Below, in pieces: positions 1-12,074 of a stretch of DNA of 64,000 nucleotides (position 1 is the first letter of the stretch; each line of letters opens with the position of its first letter). The DNA lies in assembly GCA_019009955.1 (NCBI GenBank), contig CM032228.1, forward strand, positions 128,865,001 through 128,929,000, given 5' to 3'. Both the position numbers and the translations under genes were made by a program. The notes beneath the pieces were generated by a model that was given only the letters and a program-made list of their open reading frames with translations, made no database searches and had not been told where the DNA came from. Source of the DNA: Riptortus pedestris. Its lineage: Eukaryota > Arthropoda > Insecta > Hemiptera > Alydidae.

Positions 1-483
1 ATGGAATGACATAGTTTTATGACGGATTCTTGTAGAAAATCATATTCTAACACGAGTTTAGATCGGTGAATTTTTCGATTTGTCGCATCTTTTGGCCGTA
101 AAATTCACCGGTATTTATTTCTGAAACGGCATATTCTATTTAAAAATGCTGCGACATAATAGTTGAAGTCTACAAAATTACATTCGAAACCAGTTTAGGG
201 GAAAAGGAATGGATTCTGAAATGATAAAACTTGAACGAATCGAAAAAAAAAAATGTTTACTTCAAAAAACGTTCTTAGAATTAATTGATTGTAAACTAAT
301 TACAAAGTAATTCTTTGTAAAAGGAATAAATTTTTCCTCCTGCATAGTTTCATGTAAAACAAAACGGTGCGGTGCCTTCCAGGCAAGATTCATCGGCCCA
401 ATTTTTTTTGATAAAACATTAAATGATACAGTCTTCAACCGCTTCCTAGATGAAGAGTTTCTAAATTAAATAGAAGACATACT

Positions 484-680
484 CCTGATGTGGCTACAGC
501 TTGACGATTCGCCTTTCCACTTCTCAATCACTACTCGATCAACAATAAGAAAAATCTTTCCCTAACTCAGTATCTGTCGCAGCTTGCACATTGAGTGGCC
601 ACCCAGATTGCCCCATCTGTCAGTAATGGATTATTTTCTAGGGGGTGGGTCAGACATCTCTATAGAACAGTTCGCAGACC
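484..680 (+). pseudogene. DDE transposase fragment (IS630/Tc1-mariner superfamily)
   Basis: A short decayed piece of a DDE transposase. Reading + from about 487 gives a run with LDDSPFHFSITTRS, then IEWPPRLPHLSVMDYFLG. These match the usual family pattern in which a D-G/S-A/P-P-H-F stretch carries the second catalytic Asp and is followed by EWPPRSPDL...DFFLWG with the third acidic residue. A stop codon follows the first block (after KIFP), and neither a start codon nor the N-terminal DNA-binding part is present. A SINE begins directly after it. The family call rests on motif wording only, and the subfamily is unknown. Confidence 0.45.
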
Positions 681-836
681 TGAAGTCTGGTTCGATTCCC
701 GCTGAGCAATAGGAATTTATTTAGTGAAAAACTTATTAAATAAATCATTAGCCCCGCAATGGTTAGAAAATGATGGTAACCTGTAGATAACCCGTTCCAA
801 TTGGTCTAGTAGCACAAGATGGATGTAAATAAATTA
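681..836 (+). repeat. tRNA-like SINE copy 1, 5' part lost or diverged
   Basis: The Pol III B-box-like GGTTCGATTCCC at 689-700 is followed by the body shared with the other SINE copies: GGAATTTATTTAGTGA, ATTAAATAAA, GTAACCTGTAGATAACCCG and a tail ending near GGATGTAAATAAAT. The tRNA-like head before the B box does not match the other copies, so this one is truncated or fused to the transposase remnant before it. Confidence 0.65.
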
Positions 837-1585
837 TATAAGACAATAATACTACTATAATTTCGTAAAAATATAGGGATTATTTAATGCTTATGTCAAT
901 TCAGTCTTTACGTTTCCACCGGAAAACAATTTTGTTACTACCCTGTTCATAGATTTAATACACTACGGTTGAACGTTAAAGAGTTTTATTTCTGAAAATG
1001 ATATAAATTTATCGAATAATTTAGGTTTGTAATAGAGTCTGAATCATGTACGTTATCTTGTTTAATTATTATGACTTATTTTAGTGAAAAAGGCTCATGT
1101 TTCGATTCATTGTCGTTTGCATTGAAGGAAAAGACACAATTTTTCCCCCTTAAAGAATGTCCGACTGGAGTGTCTCTAATTTCTATCAAATGTGAATCTT
1201 ATTGCTCTTTTGGATTTTAAGTATTAAAATATTATTTTTTTAGTTACCTCATGAATATATACCAACTGTGGAAGTATCTATAGTTCATTGGTAATAGAGT
1301 TTTCATTAGAAGATTCTTCTTAACACATTTTAATAAGAAGCTAATCGATTTCAGTTTCTTACTAAGTTCTTTACTACGCCCAAACAACTCTGTTTTGGCC
1401 ACATTCGTACCTAAAACTGGTAAAATGTTTCGATTGTTCATAGACTGCATGCCAGAAAAATGTAGTCAGTGTTTTAACTTATTTGCCATGAGATAATGCA
1501 TTAATAGCAACAGAGCCATCCGGTTTCACTTCGTATAGGTCGGTACCTTTTATAATCCAAGTAGTATCGCCAGAATAAAGAATAA
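837..1585. other. no gene seen
   Basis: AT-rich sequence with no recognisable coding, RNA or repeat match to the rest of the window. Short chance reading frames only. Confidence 0.5.
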
Positions 1586-1870
1586 ATGTTTTGGGTTAAA
1601 GGTAAACAGGGAGAAAATGCCGATTTAGAGAAAGATTTTATCGAACCACCCACAAAATTGAAGCATTTTAGAAGTGTTATGGGGACACATCTCCTAAACA
1701 GGGGTGAGATTTATAGGGAACTCCTTTTGCTTCAGAGCCTGTCAATAGGAGGAATCCTAAGCCACTACCTCTCTTCTGGGGATTTAATGCAGGGTTACCA
1801 TATCATTACAAATCTCCAGGAGCTGTCACCTATTCTTTACCATGGAATAACCTCACAAAGTTTTGCCTAA
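1586..1870 (+). other. unassigned 94-codon open reading frame
   Basis: An ATG-to-stop frame of 94 codons, slightly less AT-rich than its surroundings, with a mixed composition (FIEPPTKLKHFRS, LSIGGILSHYLSSGD). I recognise no domain, see no signal peptide and find no convincing splice context. It may be an old mobile-element fragment or chance. Confidence 0.15.
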
Positions 1871-2229
1871 CATACCTTGTATTGAGTACTTGGCGAAAAG
1901 TCGCCACTAATGTACAGATACTGTGAAAAGGTTTTATACGAAAAGGTAGGGAATTCCAATTTTCGAGACCGTGACTGGCTTATTGTTGGAGAAAGGGCAA
2001 ATTAAAAAAATGCAATGTATCCCAGCTATTTTTACAATCAGATAGAAAAATGTTATATAGTCAATCCTGTTAATCAATTAACATTTTACAATTGCTGTTC
2101 CATACATTTTTTTCATTCTTTTTAGTAGGGAAGTGCTTGTCCTCTGAAATTCGATGATCCGCACTGGGGAGATGGCTACCCCTTTTTATTGGAGATTCTC
2201 CCCATGAAAATTTCAACAATATTTGTACT

Positions 2230-2445
2230 TTTTATTTTCAGCCTTCTGTTAACCACCACTGTTCCTCACGGAATTTTTACTTAAAGAAATTGTTTCACTA
2301 ATTGTCTCATGCCCTCCTTAAATTTCGTGCCCTGTTTCCTTAGGCTTTTTATTACGGGAGAAATAGACAATCGCATTTGAGGTGACAGCGTATAATTCCA
2401 GCACGTCGAAAAAGTTTGCACAGCACCCGCGTGACGGACTTTTAT
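2230..2445 (-). repeat. family 1 (Helentron-like) fragment, 5' part
   Basis: Read on the minus strand the piece begins with AAAAGTCCGTCACGCGGG (near 2430-2445) and continues into the GGGAGAAATAGA-type 5' block, ending near the internal CAGAAGGCTG. The internal block and microsatellite core are missing. The sequence has drifted: AGCAGATTTCCC is not recognisable. Confidence 0.5.
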
Positions 2446-2924
2446 AATTCCAGTTGCTCTTTGCGAGGTCCTACTGGAAGGTATGGTAGTAGACGCGGGA
2501 GGAAGAGAAATGTTTATAGAGTGATGACGTCGCCGAAAGTAAAAGTGTCTAAAGCTGCGTCCGATGTTCCGTAACCCACCGATAACAATTCTACCTCTTT
2601 CCTTGTTTTTTATAAGCCAATGGAAAGGGAGGAAATTGAAGGAGATTAGTCATGTGGTTACAACGCTTTTCTTTTCCTTCCAAGGTCACTTTCTGCATTT
2701 CACTTTCCGATCAGTTTTTTCCCCTGCCGTTACACTCACTGCCTTCTTCGTCAGTCATCGTGAAATTAAGTTTGATATAATTTTTTTTTCTTTCTCATTG
2801 GACCCACTGACGAGGGAAAGTTGACAAACGTGTTAAAATTCCCCTTCACATATTTCTATATGTGACCACATATTTCTATTGTAGACCTTTAAGGAGGTTT
2901 TCCATTAGGAAAATGATATTTGAG
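2446..2924. other. no gene seen
   Basis: Mixed-composition sequence with a frame of 86 codons at 2564-2824 that I cannot relate to any protein (pyrimidine-rich, F/S-rich translation, probably chance). Confidence 0.4.
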
Positions 2925-3085
2925 GTGGCTAGGCTGAGCCGCTATAGTTCATTTTGAATTACGTAGAATGGTCTCGATTACAACCGTTGTACTCATGATT
3001 TGATTTTCGAAAGACTCATTTAAATGTTCATCGATCCTACCTAGGATAGACAAAAATATATGTCTGTATAATGGGGTTGATGTAA
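2925..3085 (-). repeat. family 1 fragment, 3' half
   Basis: Contains the minus-strand version of the 3' block: ...GTACTCATGATTTGATTTTCGA and GATCGATCCTACCTAGGATAGAC-like wording (near 3034-3050), with TTTCGAAAGAC between. The terminal hairpin itself is not intact. This is an old copy. Confidence 0.45.
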
Positions 3086-3089
3086 AAAT

Positions 3090-4080
3090 GGTTTACCGAA
3101 AAAAATATATAGATTGGATTAATTCATGCACTCCTCTTCATTTTCACCACACTACTTTTATTACCTTGTTTTATGAATAAAGCATGAGAAAATTTGGCTG
3201 TTGGACACATATTGACAAATGTATGCTCATTCTTGGGTTCCCACACAAAAGATAAATATTTTATCATAATATGATAAAATTCTGCTCATGTCTTCTGAGA
3301 AGTATTGAATGGTGACCGGAACTCAGAAGTTATGGAATAGAATAGCTAGAATAACACTACCAACTATATCCCCTCTCTTTTCAGTGGTAGAGAAGTATAA
3401 ATCAACGCATATTAATAAAATTCATTTCACTAATACACAAATTTCTTCTCAATTCTAACGAGGGACTTTTATAATCGGCGAATCAATTCTATTTGGTGAG
3501 CAGAAGTGAAAATGTTAAATTTTAAAAATTTAGAAAAACATTTTATGATCAAAAAATATATTCTAAACACTATCTATTTATTTATACAATTTATATGATC
3601 GAATTCGATATAAATTTCTTCTATATCTCTTTGGTTGCGTTTTGTAAATTTGGGTTTGTTTTGTTATTTGGTTGCGCTTTTAGTTTGTTCTGTTCTCATT
3701 GTATTGTTTAATAATTCTGTTACTGTTTTCATTTTTTATTTTATTTATATTCATTGTTTTTTGTTGAGCAAGATCGCCTCGCAGCGAACGCTCCACAATA
3801 AATAAATACAATTTATACAACCAAACTTATATTAACATAGAATTGACATTCTACTGTTTCAACTCTATTGTCAGTGGTAGCAATCGATAAAATAACGCAT
3901 GTTATTAATATTCATTTCCTTAATATACATTCGATAAAATTTCTTTATGTATAGCGTATAATAAACTCGACTTGACGTCTGAAATTGTCCAAAAGTATAT
4001 CCTAAAAACAACCTGTTATTTATAAACTAACGTCAAGGCACTCCAGTCCTACCCGTGACTAGTTTAAACCATTCTGAACT
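3090..4080. other. no gene seen; AT-rich
   Basis: No coding signal. At 3760-3805 the stretch AGATCGCCTCGCAGCGAACG followed by CTCCACAATAAATAAATA looks like the GC-rich end of a retroelement tail, but I found no second copy in the window. Confidence 0.4.
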
Positions 4081-4084
4081 ATCT

Positions 4085-4560
4085 GCAGCGATGATCCTCC
4101 AATTACCGACCACAACCTCCGCAAGTCCTCCCTAACATCACCCAGCCACCTTTGCCTGGAGCTGCCTCTCTTCCACTCCGTATAGCATTTTCTTTTTGGA
4201 GTGCCTGTTCGCATGCTCTATCCTCTCGACATATCTTAATTAGTACAATCTTCTTTCTTATTAGCAAAGACGGGTAGGTATCAGACTCGCCAATCAACAG
4301 ATCGATAAGTTCGGCGACTCTCATGTTATGTTTGCATCTGTGCATCTGTCTCCCTGGCCTTCCAACCTCTAGGTCCTTACAGCTTTCCTTGCTCCCACTT
4401 TTCGTTGTCATATATAATCGTTGGGCTGAAGACCCTTTTGTACATTTCCATTTTCGCCTTCTTGGACAGAGTGTATTGTAGGGTATAAGAGCATCTGCTA
4501 GCATTGTGACTGTGTGTGCTACATAGTCTCGCACACACTATTGCTCCGTTACGCCTCTCC
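4085..4560 (-). pseudogene. LINE reverse-transcriptase C-terminal fragment
   Basis: Pieces of the region downstream of the RT catalytic core of a non-LTR retrotransposon, spread over more than one minus-strand frame. One frame gives KMEMYKRVFSPTIIYDNEKW, which fits the thumb motif (K-x-x-x-Y-K-x-x-x-x-P-x-x-x-Y-x-x-E-x-W). Another gives RWLGDVREDLRRL, and then the frame shifts to WRIIAADSSEWFKLVT, matching the common LINE tail RKRWLD.V.EDL...W...A.DR..W. A 143-codon frame at 4103-4534 spans part of it but mixes frames. RT active-site and endonuclease parts are absent. The clade cannot be fixed by eye. Confidence 0.55.
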
Positions 4561-4839
4561 GGTACTTAAACGTGTTTGAACTAGGAAGTGAGAACTGTTA
4601 TTTATTCAATAAAATCAATATTAGTGAATATATGATGAAATAGTTTTGAAATAGAAGTAAACCAGCAATAAACCCTAACCGTGTCCGCGGTACTTACCGG
4701 GCAAGTGGACAATAAACTTTCTCTTTTCTTTCTCTGGAACAAACAAGTTCCAGTTCTATTGAGGCGTTCGCAAGGCGGAAATCGAAATTTTCATAGTCTC
4801 GCTGTTTGATGTACCTGCTTACCGTTCTAACAGAGTACT

Positions 4840-5046
4840 GGCGAGACTTGTGGAATTCAAAGAGTCTTCAAATGTACGGAGTCAGGACATTTGGTTGATA
4901 TTCTCAGTCGCCTGAGGTTGGAGAAAAGAGTTGTAATTAAGGAGTCCATTGAGCTAGTTGAGAAGAAAGGGTGGTCGGAGCCATTTTTACACATACTTAT
5001 GATTTGTGTGACCTCCTTTTACTTTCAGTTTAAGGAAGTAGTCTAA
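4840..5046 (+). other. possible coding remnant or orphan exon
   Basis: An open + frame between stops at about 4835 and 5046 gives a strongly charged translation (ESGHLVDILSRLRLEKRVVI followed by KESIELVEKKGW) with higher GC than its flanks. It lacks an ATG at the start. A pyrimidine-rich acceptor-like tract, CTCCTTTTACTTTCAG, ends inside it near 5028. I do not recognise the protein. It could be a host exon, a gag-like remnant or chance. Confidence 0.2.
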
Positions 5047-5049
5047 CGG

Positions 5050-5880
5050 CAGTAATATAGGGTGGCGATGAGAAGGCCTTAGTTATGGGCAACCTATATA
5101 TGGAAGACTTTGAAGATAAAGGCTGATTTGAATAACCCATGAATGGCTGTGTTAAGGCAATGGCGTGCTTGTGAGCTACCTGGAAATTATGGGATGGTTA
5201 TGATCGGGTTTACAATGAGGAAACATTTATTCTTGAATTTGTTCATTGCAGGATAATCTTAAACTGGCGCATGCTAGCTCTTCATTTGAAGCTGCCACTA
5301 GAAACGTGAAAGTGACACTGATGATACCATTTTTACGCCAGGGAAATATCGTGAAAATTTACTCGACAACACGAGTGTAGCCCTCATTCTAAGAATAATG
5401 GTATCAAAATTGAAGTATTTGGTTTTCTTTCCATCCGTTTTTGTTACTAAATTGCTAAAAAAACGACTCGAAGGAAAATGTAATAGTAGTTCTGAGTTCA
5501 CTTTTTGATAATTTTTGAATTTTTAAATAGGAGTGGGATTTACATCTACTTCAAAACAATTATTCGGTAATATCCTGTTTATAATAATTTATGATGCTAA
5601 AGATTTTGACTTTGGACTTCCGCGTGCTAAATAGAAGTAATTCCGGTTCCTTGTTTATGCCCCAATAGAATGATTTTTTTTTTTGGATATCTATTAAGTG
5701 AATGAATATTGTCAATATGCTATATATTTTCCTTGGGGTGGGGTGGCGTCAGTAAGCTGAAGGTAAAAATAAGTGCACGTTCGATGTTAATATTGGTTTA
5801 GCTCTAGCGTCGCAGTGCTTATGGAGCAGCGGGAGTCTAAAGGGTATATACGCCTGACAGCCCCTTGGCATAACTAACGA
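5050..5880. other. no gene seen
   Basis: No coding, RNA or family-repeat signal recognised; mixed AT-rich sequence. Confidence 0.4.
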
Positions 5881-5885
5881 TCATG

Positions 5886-6033
5886 ACTCTCTTAGCTCCC
5901 GTCCACACGCAGGCTGAACTAGCCACAGACCCATCGGGTACAATGGGGGCCGTTATACTACTGGAGATAGCTCATTACAGGTCCCCCTTGGAAATGGGGC
6001 TGTTCGTCGAGTTCATCTCTTGTTCTCGCACGG
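5886..6033 (+). pseudogene. Ty3/gypsy-type RNase H fragment
   Basis: One frame reads TLLAPVHTQAELATDPSGTM and then GAVILLE. This fits the start of the gypsy pol RNase H domain (A.LLAHP...A.LALTTDAS..A.GAVL.Q), with the first catalytic Asp at the codon 5928-5930 and the usual DAS changed to DPS. Downstream the wording FISCSRTG suggests the expected FFS.KL region with a frame slip. No other pol domain adjoins it. This is noticeably GC-richer than the neighbourhood, as expected for an inserted element. Confidence 0.4.
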
Positions 6034-6164
6034 GGGTGGCTATGGATTTTAAAGTTCTATAATGCCAACCGAAAAAGATATATATAAATATTACTTTTAT
6101 ACTACTAGCTTGAATTTATGCACATTTAATTATTTTCTTCCTCTGCCAAGAATAGGGATTTACT

Positions 6165-6383
6165 TTGATGACAGAACATATATTCGTCAATATCTTCCAT
6201 AATACAACAATACATAAAGCAATTAATAAAGTATCTCAAATACCTAAACTTCTAGGCCTTGCAAATTTTATTCATTGGCATGTAGGTTGCCTCTTGCTTT
6301 GGAAAATACCTTGGATTTCACTAAATGATTGCCCTTCGCTTGATTATACAGGAACCACAGAGGCTCCTATTACTGATCACTAA
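6165..6383 (+). other. unassigned 72-codon open reading frame
   Basis: The ATG frame has a plausible mixed composition (HKAINKVSQIPKLLGLANF...) but no motif that I can name. There is no splice or promoter context. It is listed only because it is one of the few protein-like frames in this part. Confidence 0.12.
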
Positions 6384-6869
6384 TTAGCTGCATAGCTGAA
6401 GTTCACAAGCCCAAATCCCATTATCCGTTGGCACTCTTCTTTATCTTCAATTCCAGCCTGTTGTTGATATTCTTCTTCCTGATGTGTTAATGACATGGCA
6501 TCTATTATTCCTACGTTAGCCCTTCATATCACCTTTAAGTCTGGCCAAAAGGACTCTACAGGAGTTACAAATAGGCTATCGTAGCAGAAACGTCTTCCTC
6601 GCATAATAAAACCAATGATTTCATTCATCAAGAGTAAAACAAAAAAATGGCTGCTATTTAATGAAAAGAAGGTATTATTAACTGCTTAATTAATAAAATC
6701 TACACATTTTGGTGATCTATAACTTTCGGGAGAGTTTAAATTATAACCTTAAATCCATCATTATTCACATAATCATTACTTTACCTGACCCCCCCTCTCT
6801 CTCAATCTCAATAAGGAGGAGATTACATTGTATGAGTGATACAAAAACTTGATATTTAACCGTTTCTTC

Positions 6870-6876
6870 TAAAAGC

Positions 6877-6922
<46 letters not shown>

Positions 6923-7397
6923 GGTATATACATATATTTGTCTATTAACGATGTAGCGGTCGAAATTTTTATTTAACCGTTACCAAATACGATATTTAAA
7001 TGGTTTATGTAAAACTAAAGATCAAGTTCGTTAATGCCTGAATCTGACCAGGGGGATTCAGAGGTGGAAATTTCGAAAATTCTTAACATCTCCGTTATTA
7101 TGCGTCGGATCGAAATTTTTTACAGAACTAATATTATTGCAAATGTAATGTACTATAAATGTTGTTATGTGCGTTTTTTCACTATCTTCATTATTCACCG
7201 AAATATTTACATTTTTTTAGTTTTCGGCCTTCAGTAAACCACCACTCCTACTCATGTCATATTAACAATAAGCGGTTATATTATGAAGCAATTTATTTGA
7301 TGCCTAAATACCAAATATTGTTCACATTGAACTTTTCCGTTTTGAGATAAATGTAAATAAGTGACGCACGTGAGAAATCTGCTTAGTTACGGACTAA
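6870..7397 (-). repeat. family 1 copy with (CA)n core
   Basis: On the minus strand the 5' motif region (GTCCGTAACTAAGCAGATTT near 7370-7393) is followed by the internal block (TCGATCCGACGCATAATAAC, GATCTTTAGTTTTACAT) and then a microsatellite that here is (CA)n on the + strand at 6879-6919 instead of (AT)n. The 3' hairpin is missing beyond the microsatellite. Confidence 0.7.
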
Positions 7398-8120
7398 AAA
7401 TATGTCTATAGTTGCTGATGGAGCCTAAAATTTGACTATAAATGATGGTGATTTAGTATTTTATATAAATAGTTAAATACTTCCATTAAATCAAATAAAT
7501 TTAATTTTCATTTTTTTTTTTTTGTTTTTTTTATAAAATTCTTGATTTTGGCATTAATGACTTTTGTATTGCTCCATGATGTATAGATTATGAGGAAGTT
7601 AACGGGCGTTAAATGGAAACTGCCATATGTACAGTAGGAGAAAGTGACAACCTTGTTCAAACCTCATTCACTCACGACCAGGGTTAGATTCTCTACTTTA
7701 AAGCTTGGGGTTTTAGTTTCCTTTATTAGAATAGTTGACGTATATTCGCTTATGAGGACAAGGCAATTAGGTTTTGGAATAACTCAATTAGTGAATTGAA
7801 ATTCCACTGAAGCTCAAACAACTTGGCTTGACTCTACCAATTCTCATACCGCGGTGTTTCCGTTCTCTAGCGGCGACGCCAAATGGCATATGATTCCGTT
7901 ACCCATGTGCCTCAATCTTAAATGTGGTCTTAGCCTTGAAGGTAAAGTAATTTCCTAAATTTTTGCTCTTAAATTTTGTTCTAACTCTAATAATAACGTA
8001 CTCCTAGCAAGTACATTCGAAGTTCGTCCATGAAAATAAGCCACTCATTAAGATATCACCCAGCCTTTATTGATATTGTCCACCGACAAATTAGACAACA
8101 ATATTAATGGAGTTGTCTTT
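7398..8120. other. no gene seen
   Basis: AT-rich, with poly-T runs near 7510-7535. No family repeat or coding match recognised. Confidence 0.4.
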
Positions 8121-8124
8121 TTGA

Positions 8125-8236
8125 GTTCGCAGCCTTCAGTGAACCTCCACTCCTACTCTTTCTCCGCTGATTTATACTATACTAACACTAACAGGAGCCT
8201 GGGCTTACAAGGAAGTTAAAACATAGACTTGTTGGG

Positions 8237-8273
<37 letters not shown>

Positions 8274-8722
8274 AAACAAATTGTATTTAGAATATATTTT
8301 AGTTTAAAAATCTAGTTTAATGATGATGATGATTACAAAATTCCGGATGCCAAATAAAATACCTATTCCTGCACTTCGTTTACGATTTCATTTGAAATCC
8401 ATGTAAGACATCTCCGTTCTAATAAATAGAATCAAAAAACGGCATAGAATGCAATTTATATGCATTTTTTATTTGTTATGGTAAACAAATAAAGACTATA
8501 CAAATCTTTTGTATCTCTAATAGATAAGGATAAATTTATATTTTTTTGTTTCCACAGAAGTCTGATTTTTTTTTTTTATTGCCGCAGAAATGTGCCATCT
8601 ATTCAAACTCACTCATCTTACTACTGGAGAAATACAGAATCGATGTTGAGATGAGATGACCATCGTGGGTATCTAGTACGTGGGAAATCTGCTTAGTTTA
8701 AGAAGCCCTGCGAGACGGGCCT
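8125..8722 (-). repeat. family 1 remnant, rearranged, with (AT)n
   Basis: The right end is the minus-strand 5' terminus: ACGTGGGAAATCTGCTTAGT at 8680-8700 followed by a decayed GCAGCCCCTGCGTGACGGAC. The GGAGAAATACAGAATCGATG 5' block lies at 8625-8645. The left end has CAGCCTTCAGTGAACCTCCA at 8130-8149, the start of the internal block, and an (AT)n tract at 8239-8266 lies between. Unrelated AT-rich sequence separates these pieces, so the copy has been broken up. Confidence 0.5.
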
Positions 8723-8724
8723 TT

Positions 8725-10369
8725 TATTACCATTCGGTGTGCTACCCATAGTGCAACATTTCTTCATATTTGAAATTTTATTATTGTTTGTGTTGTTCTT
8801 TATCTGAAAAAAGCTGCTTTTAGTAAAATAGAATGATTGAGAATGTACCACAAGCATTAGAAGCCTCAGTCTTGGAAACTCCCTTAAAGTATCAAGGCGG
8901 CTCTTCGAACGCACACTGCAAAACTAATAATTTCATTTTACATATATTTGTTTATGATTTTTTTTAAAATTCCGAATTCTTTATTTATAGGAGGCCATTT
9001 TTGAAGGTATCAAACATCTTATAGATTTCAGGGGGTTATATGAAAAGAGCAACTCCGAAAAAAAAAACCCAGTGGTTGAAACTACTAGCAAGATGATTCT
9101 TTATTTATTTAAAATAGGATGTATTTCTAACAAACTTGGGGAATATTTTTGTTGGTAATTCAAAATCTTCATTATAAACAAAAAAATTTTAGTATACTTT
9201 AACTTCAACCCCCCCCCCATTCCCTACTCTAGATATTTATGGAGGTATGTTTCAATTAATGGTAACATAAGGTACATACAAAGAGAGAAATAGTGACAAT
9301 GTGTAGACGTTTTCATCTGCATTGAAACTACTCACTGTGACGTCATCTTATGTCATCCCTTCACAGGGGTATTGTGCTTAATTTTTGTAGAACCTCCGTA
9401 AATAACAGATTTAGGTGCTCGTTTGGAAGTCATCGTTCATTCCCAAATATGTATTTTACTTCATTGAATTTATTTTTATTTTTCCTAAAAATGTGATGAG
9501 GAAACACACTGAATGGTTCAGTACAAAGTGTAACTAAAGCAAATTACGGAATGTTATGGAGGTGAATGTAATTTAATGAGGTGTTCCGGCTCTAGAAAGG
9601 AAAAAATGAGATTGTCTTTTCTGCTTCCTTTCACTGGGCCGTTCATGTTTTATTGACCGGAACCAAAATATGCTCTCGTTTTCTCTCTGAATGCGCTATG
9701 TCAAAGATTTGTCGTTAATGTCTCAGTAATAAGTGCCAAACCATTCCGTTATATTATTTTGAACTGCATTACTCCTATACAACTCTAACTTTCTGTTCTC
9801 AATCATGAAGGAATAATTCCATTTTTAATAAGATCATTGGGGCTGCGCAAACTACAAAGAAAAAATCACAATTTTTCTTCCGTACAAACTCTCTCTGAAC
9901 CCCGTCACCTAGCCAAGCTGTTCTGATACATCAATGAACCTTAGTCATACGTATGTCGAGTCTTCTCGTTCCGTCCCAAATGATTATTTTACAATGATTA
10001 AAAAATACTTCTGGCTAGCACCATATTCCACAGCTTTACCAATGAGGAAACCTCATAATCAATTTAAGGGGAAGATTCTGACATATATCGTTGATTAGGA
10101 TTAGGCAGTGCATGCTAGCTTACTAGCATATGCAACAATATGCAAGTCGGTGAGATATTTGGACTAGCAGAAACTGCAATGTCTTTACCATCAGTGGATT
10201 CCAGGCGACCTGAATACCGAATAAATGCTGAGGAAATTGTAAAATATTATACAATAATAGCGGTGGCAGAAGATTTGCTGGATCATTAAGCGACTATTAA
10301 TGTTAAGAAATGGAAATACTCGACTGAGAATCCTCCAAAGCAATACACGTTGTGTATATCTGCTTTTAC
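8725..10369. other. no gene seen
   Basis: AT-rich intergenic sequence with poly-A and poly-C runs (for example 9210-9219). No recognisable coding or repeat signal. Confidence 0.4.
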
Positions 10370-10381
10370 TTTGACGTTATT

Positions 10382-10607
10382 GGGAATCAGGATAGCCGTG
10401 TGAGTTAAAGCGTTAGCTTTAATCTCACATGGTAAACCTAGAGCGGCGAATTCGATTCTTGCCTGGGCAAATTGGAATTTATTTAGAGACGAACTCATTA
10501 AATAAAATTCTTAATCCCACCCTGGCTAGAAAAGTGTGGTAACCTGTAGATAACCCCTCCCAATTAGTCGCATAAAGTGGACGTTAATAAAAAAATAAAT
10601 AAAACAA
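10382..10607 (+). repeat. tRNA-like SINE copy 2, full length with target-site duplication
   Basis: A complete copy of about 226 bp. The head GGATAGCCGTGTGAGTTAAA resembles an A box, and the B-box-like GAATTCGATTCTTGCC follows at about 10448. The shared body (CCACCCTGGCTAGAAAA, GTAACCTGTAGATAACCCC) and the tail AAAGTGGACGTTAATAAA then an A-rich run complete it. A 12-bp duplication TTTGACGTTATT lies at 10370-10381 and again at 10608-10619, which fixes both ends and shows insertion by target-primed reverse transcription. Confidence 0.85.
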
Positions 10608-10619
10608 TTTGACGTTATT

Positions 10620-11515
10620 ACATAAGCTTCTTATTAGCAAAGACATAGAAGTCGAATTTGTGATGGTGTCAGCTCAGTGGGAAAAAGCTTTCTTTACGCA
10701 AGACCTCCGTGACGAAATGTTTATATTAGAGTAAGCCTTCACTCCAGAAGATTGAAATTAGATATTTAATTATTAATTCATTCAATAAAAACTTTTTTTT
10801 TTTTAAACAAAAACCAGCAGACAGTTTTCCATGAACTCCACATTACAGTGGTTTCCCCCATTATAATCGATAATCCGACACCATCATTAGGAAACAAAGA
10901 TACACTGATTTTCTATATAGTCTTTGGGATCAAATTATTGATATAAGCTAATGATCCTATGTGGCCCTCTCCGATCTTCCTTTTCATATCTTTCCGTTCC
11001 TGGGGTTCCTTCTGTAAAGTAACCTTGTTGCAAGAATCAATATCACGAAAAATAAATTATGACTGTTAGCTGGGTTCCTGGGGCACCATAGATACTTAAG
11101 AAGTGTAGTTCTTTTTACTTTGTGAATAATGTATTACTGTGTTTGCACTGAATATTCAATCCAAAAAAAAATAAATATTAAAAAGTCTGAGAAATGAAAA
11201 GTAGGTGCAGGTACTAAGACAATACTAAAATTTGCAGCTTGTCCCATGTTTTCTTTGGGTAGGCTGTGCTACCCGTCATTAAAGGGTTGAAATAGAAATG
11301 ATTTCCCGGAGAATTTTAAAATCTGCATTAATTTATGGCCTAGCTAATTCCAACATTTTCATCATGTTACAAAACTTACAGCTTTCTGAACAGCGATTCA
11401 CCCATTTTACCTTCCCAGTAACAAGTGGCAACGTTTGAATAGCTGGAAAATATCGATGACGGTTTGAAATAAATATGGATACGGGATGGGGTTAGTTCTG
11501 CAGTAAATACCAGTG
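10620..11515. other. no gene seen
   Basis: AT-rich with several poly-A runs; nothing recognisable. Confidence 0.4.
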
Positions 11516-11697
11516 TTATTTATTAACGTATACTTATTTACTACTAGGGTGGGTTATCTATAGTTAGCCAGGATGGTACTAAGGATTTTATTTAATGAAT
11601 CTCTAAACAAATTCTGATTGCCCCGATGGGAATCGAACCCATCGCTCTAAGGGGTATTAAGGCCAACGCCTGGACTCACATAGTTTCTGTGAGCCCC
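11516..11697 (-). repeat. tRNA-like SINE copy 3
   Basis: Reverse-orientation copy: TTATTTATTAACG at the left end is the complement of the SINE tail, GGGTGGGTTATCTATAG is the body, GGGAATCGAACCCATC near 11628-11645 is the complement of the B box, and the head ends about 11697. The head has diverged and may be partly rearranged. Confidence 0.7.
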
Positions 11698-12074
11698 AAG
11701 CAGATATAATCCTTACCTCTTAATTAATTCCATAAAGTATTTCTGGAATTCTGATGTGTATCAGGAGAGGTATGAAGTTGAGAAAAATATCTATGAGAGG
11801 CCTTCTTGTGAAGCTGTTAGTGGGTAAAATGCTTCGTCCCTAAATTTTACATGTCTACAACATTGACAGGAAAAAACAAAATTTAAAATGTTTTGTTTAT
11901 TTTTTTTTAAATTTAAGAGAAACTAATAAAATTTCACTGCTCATTTTGTTTCGGGATCTCATCAAATTATCATAACTTTCTTATCCAAAGTTTATGTGAA
12001 AACTTTCTTTATAAAGCCCACACTATTAATTAACTACAATTTAATGCAAATTAATCGTAGGATTAAAAAAAAAG

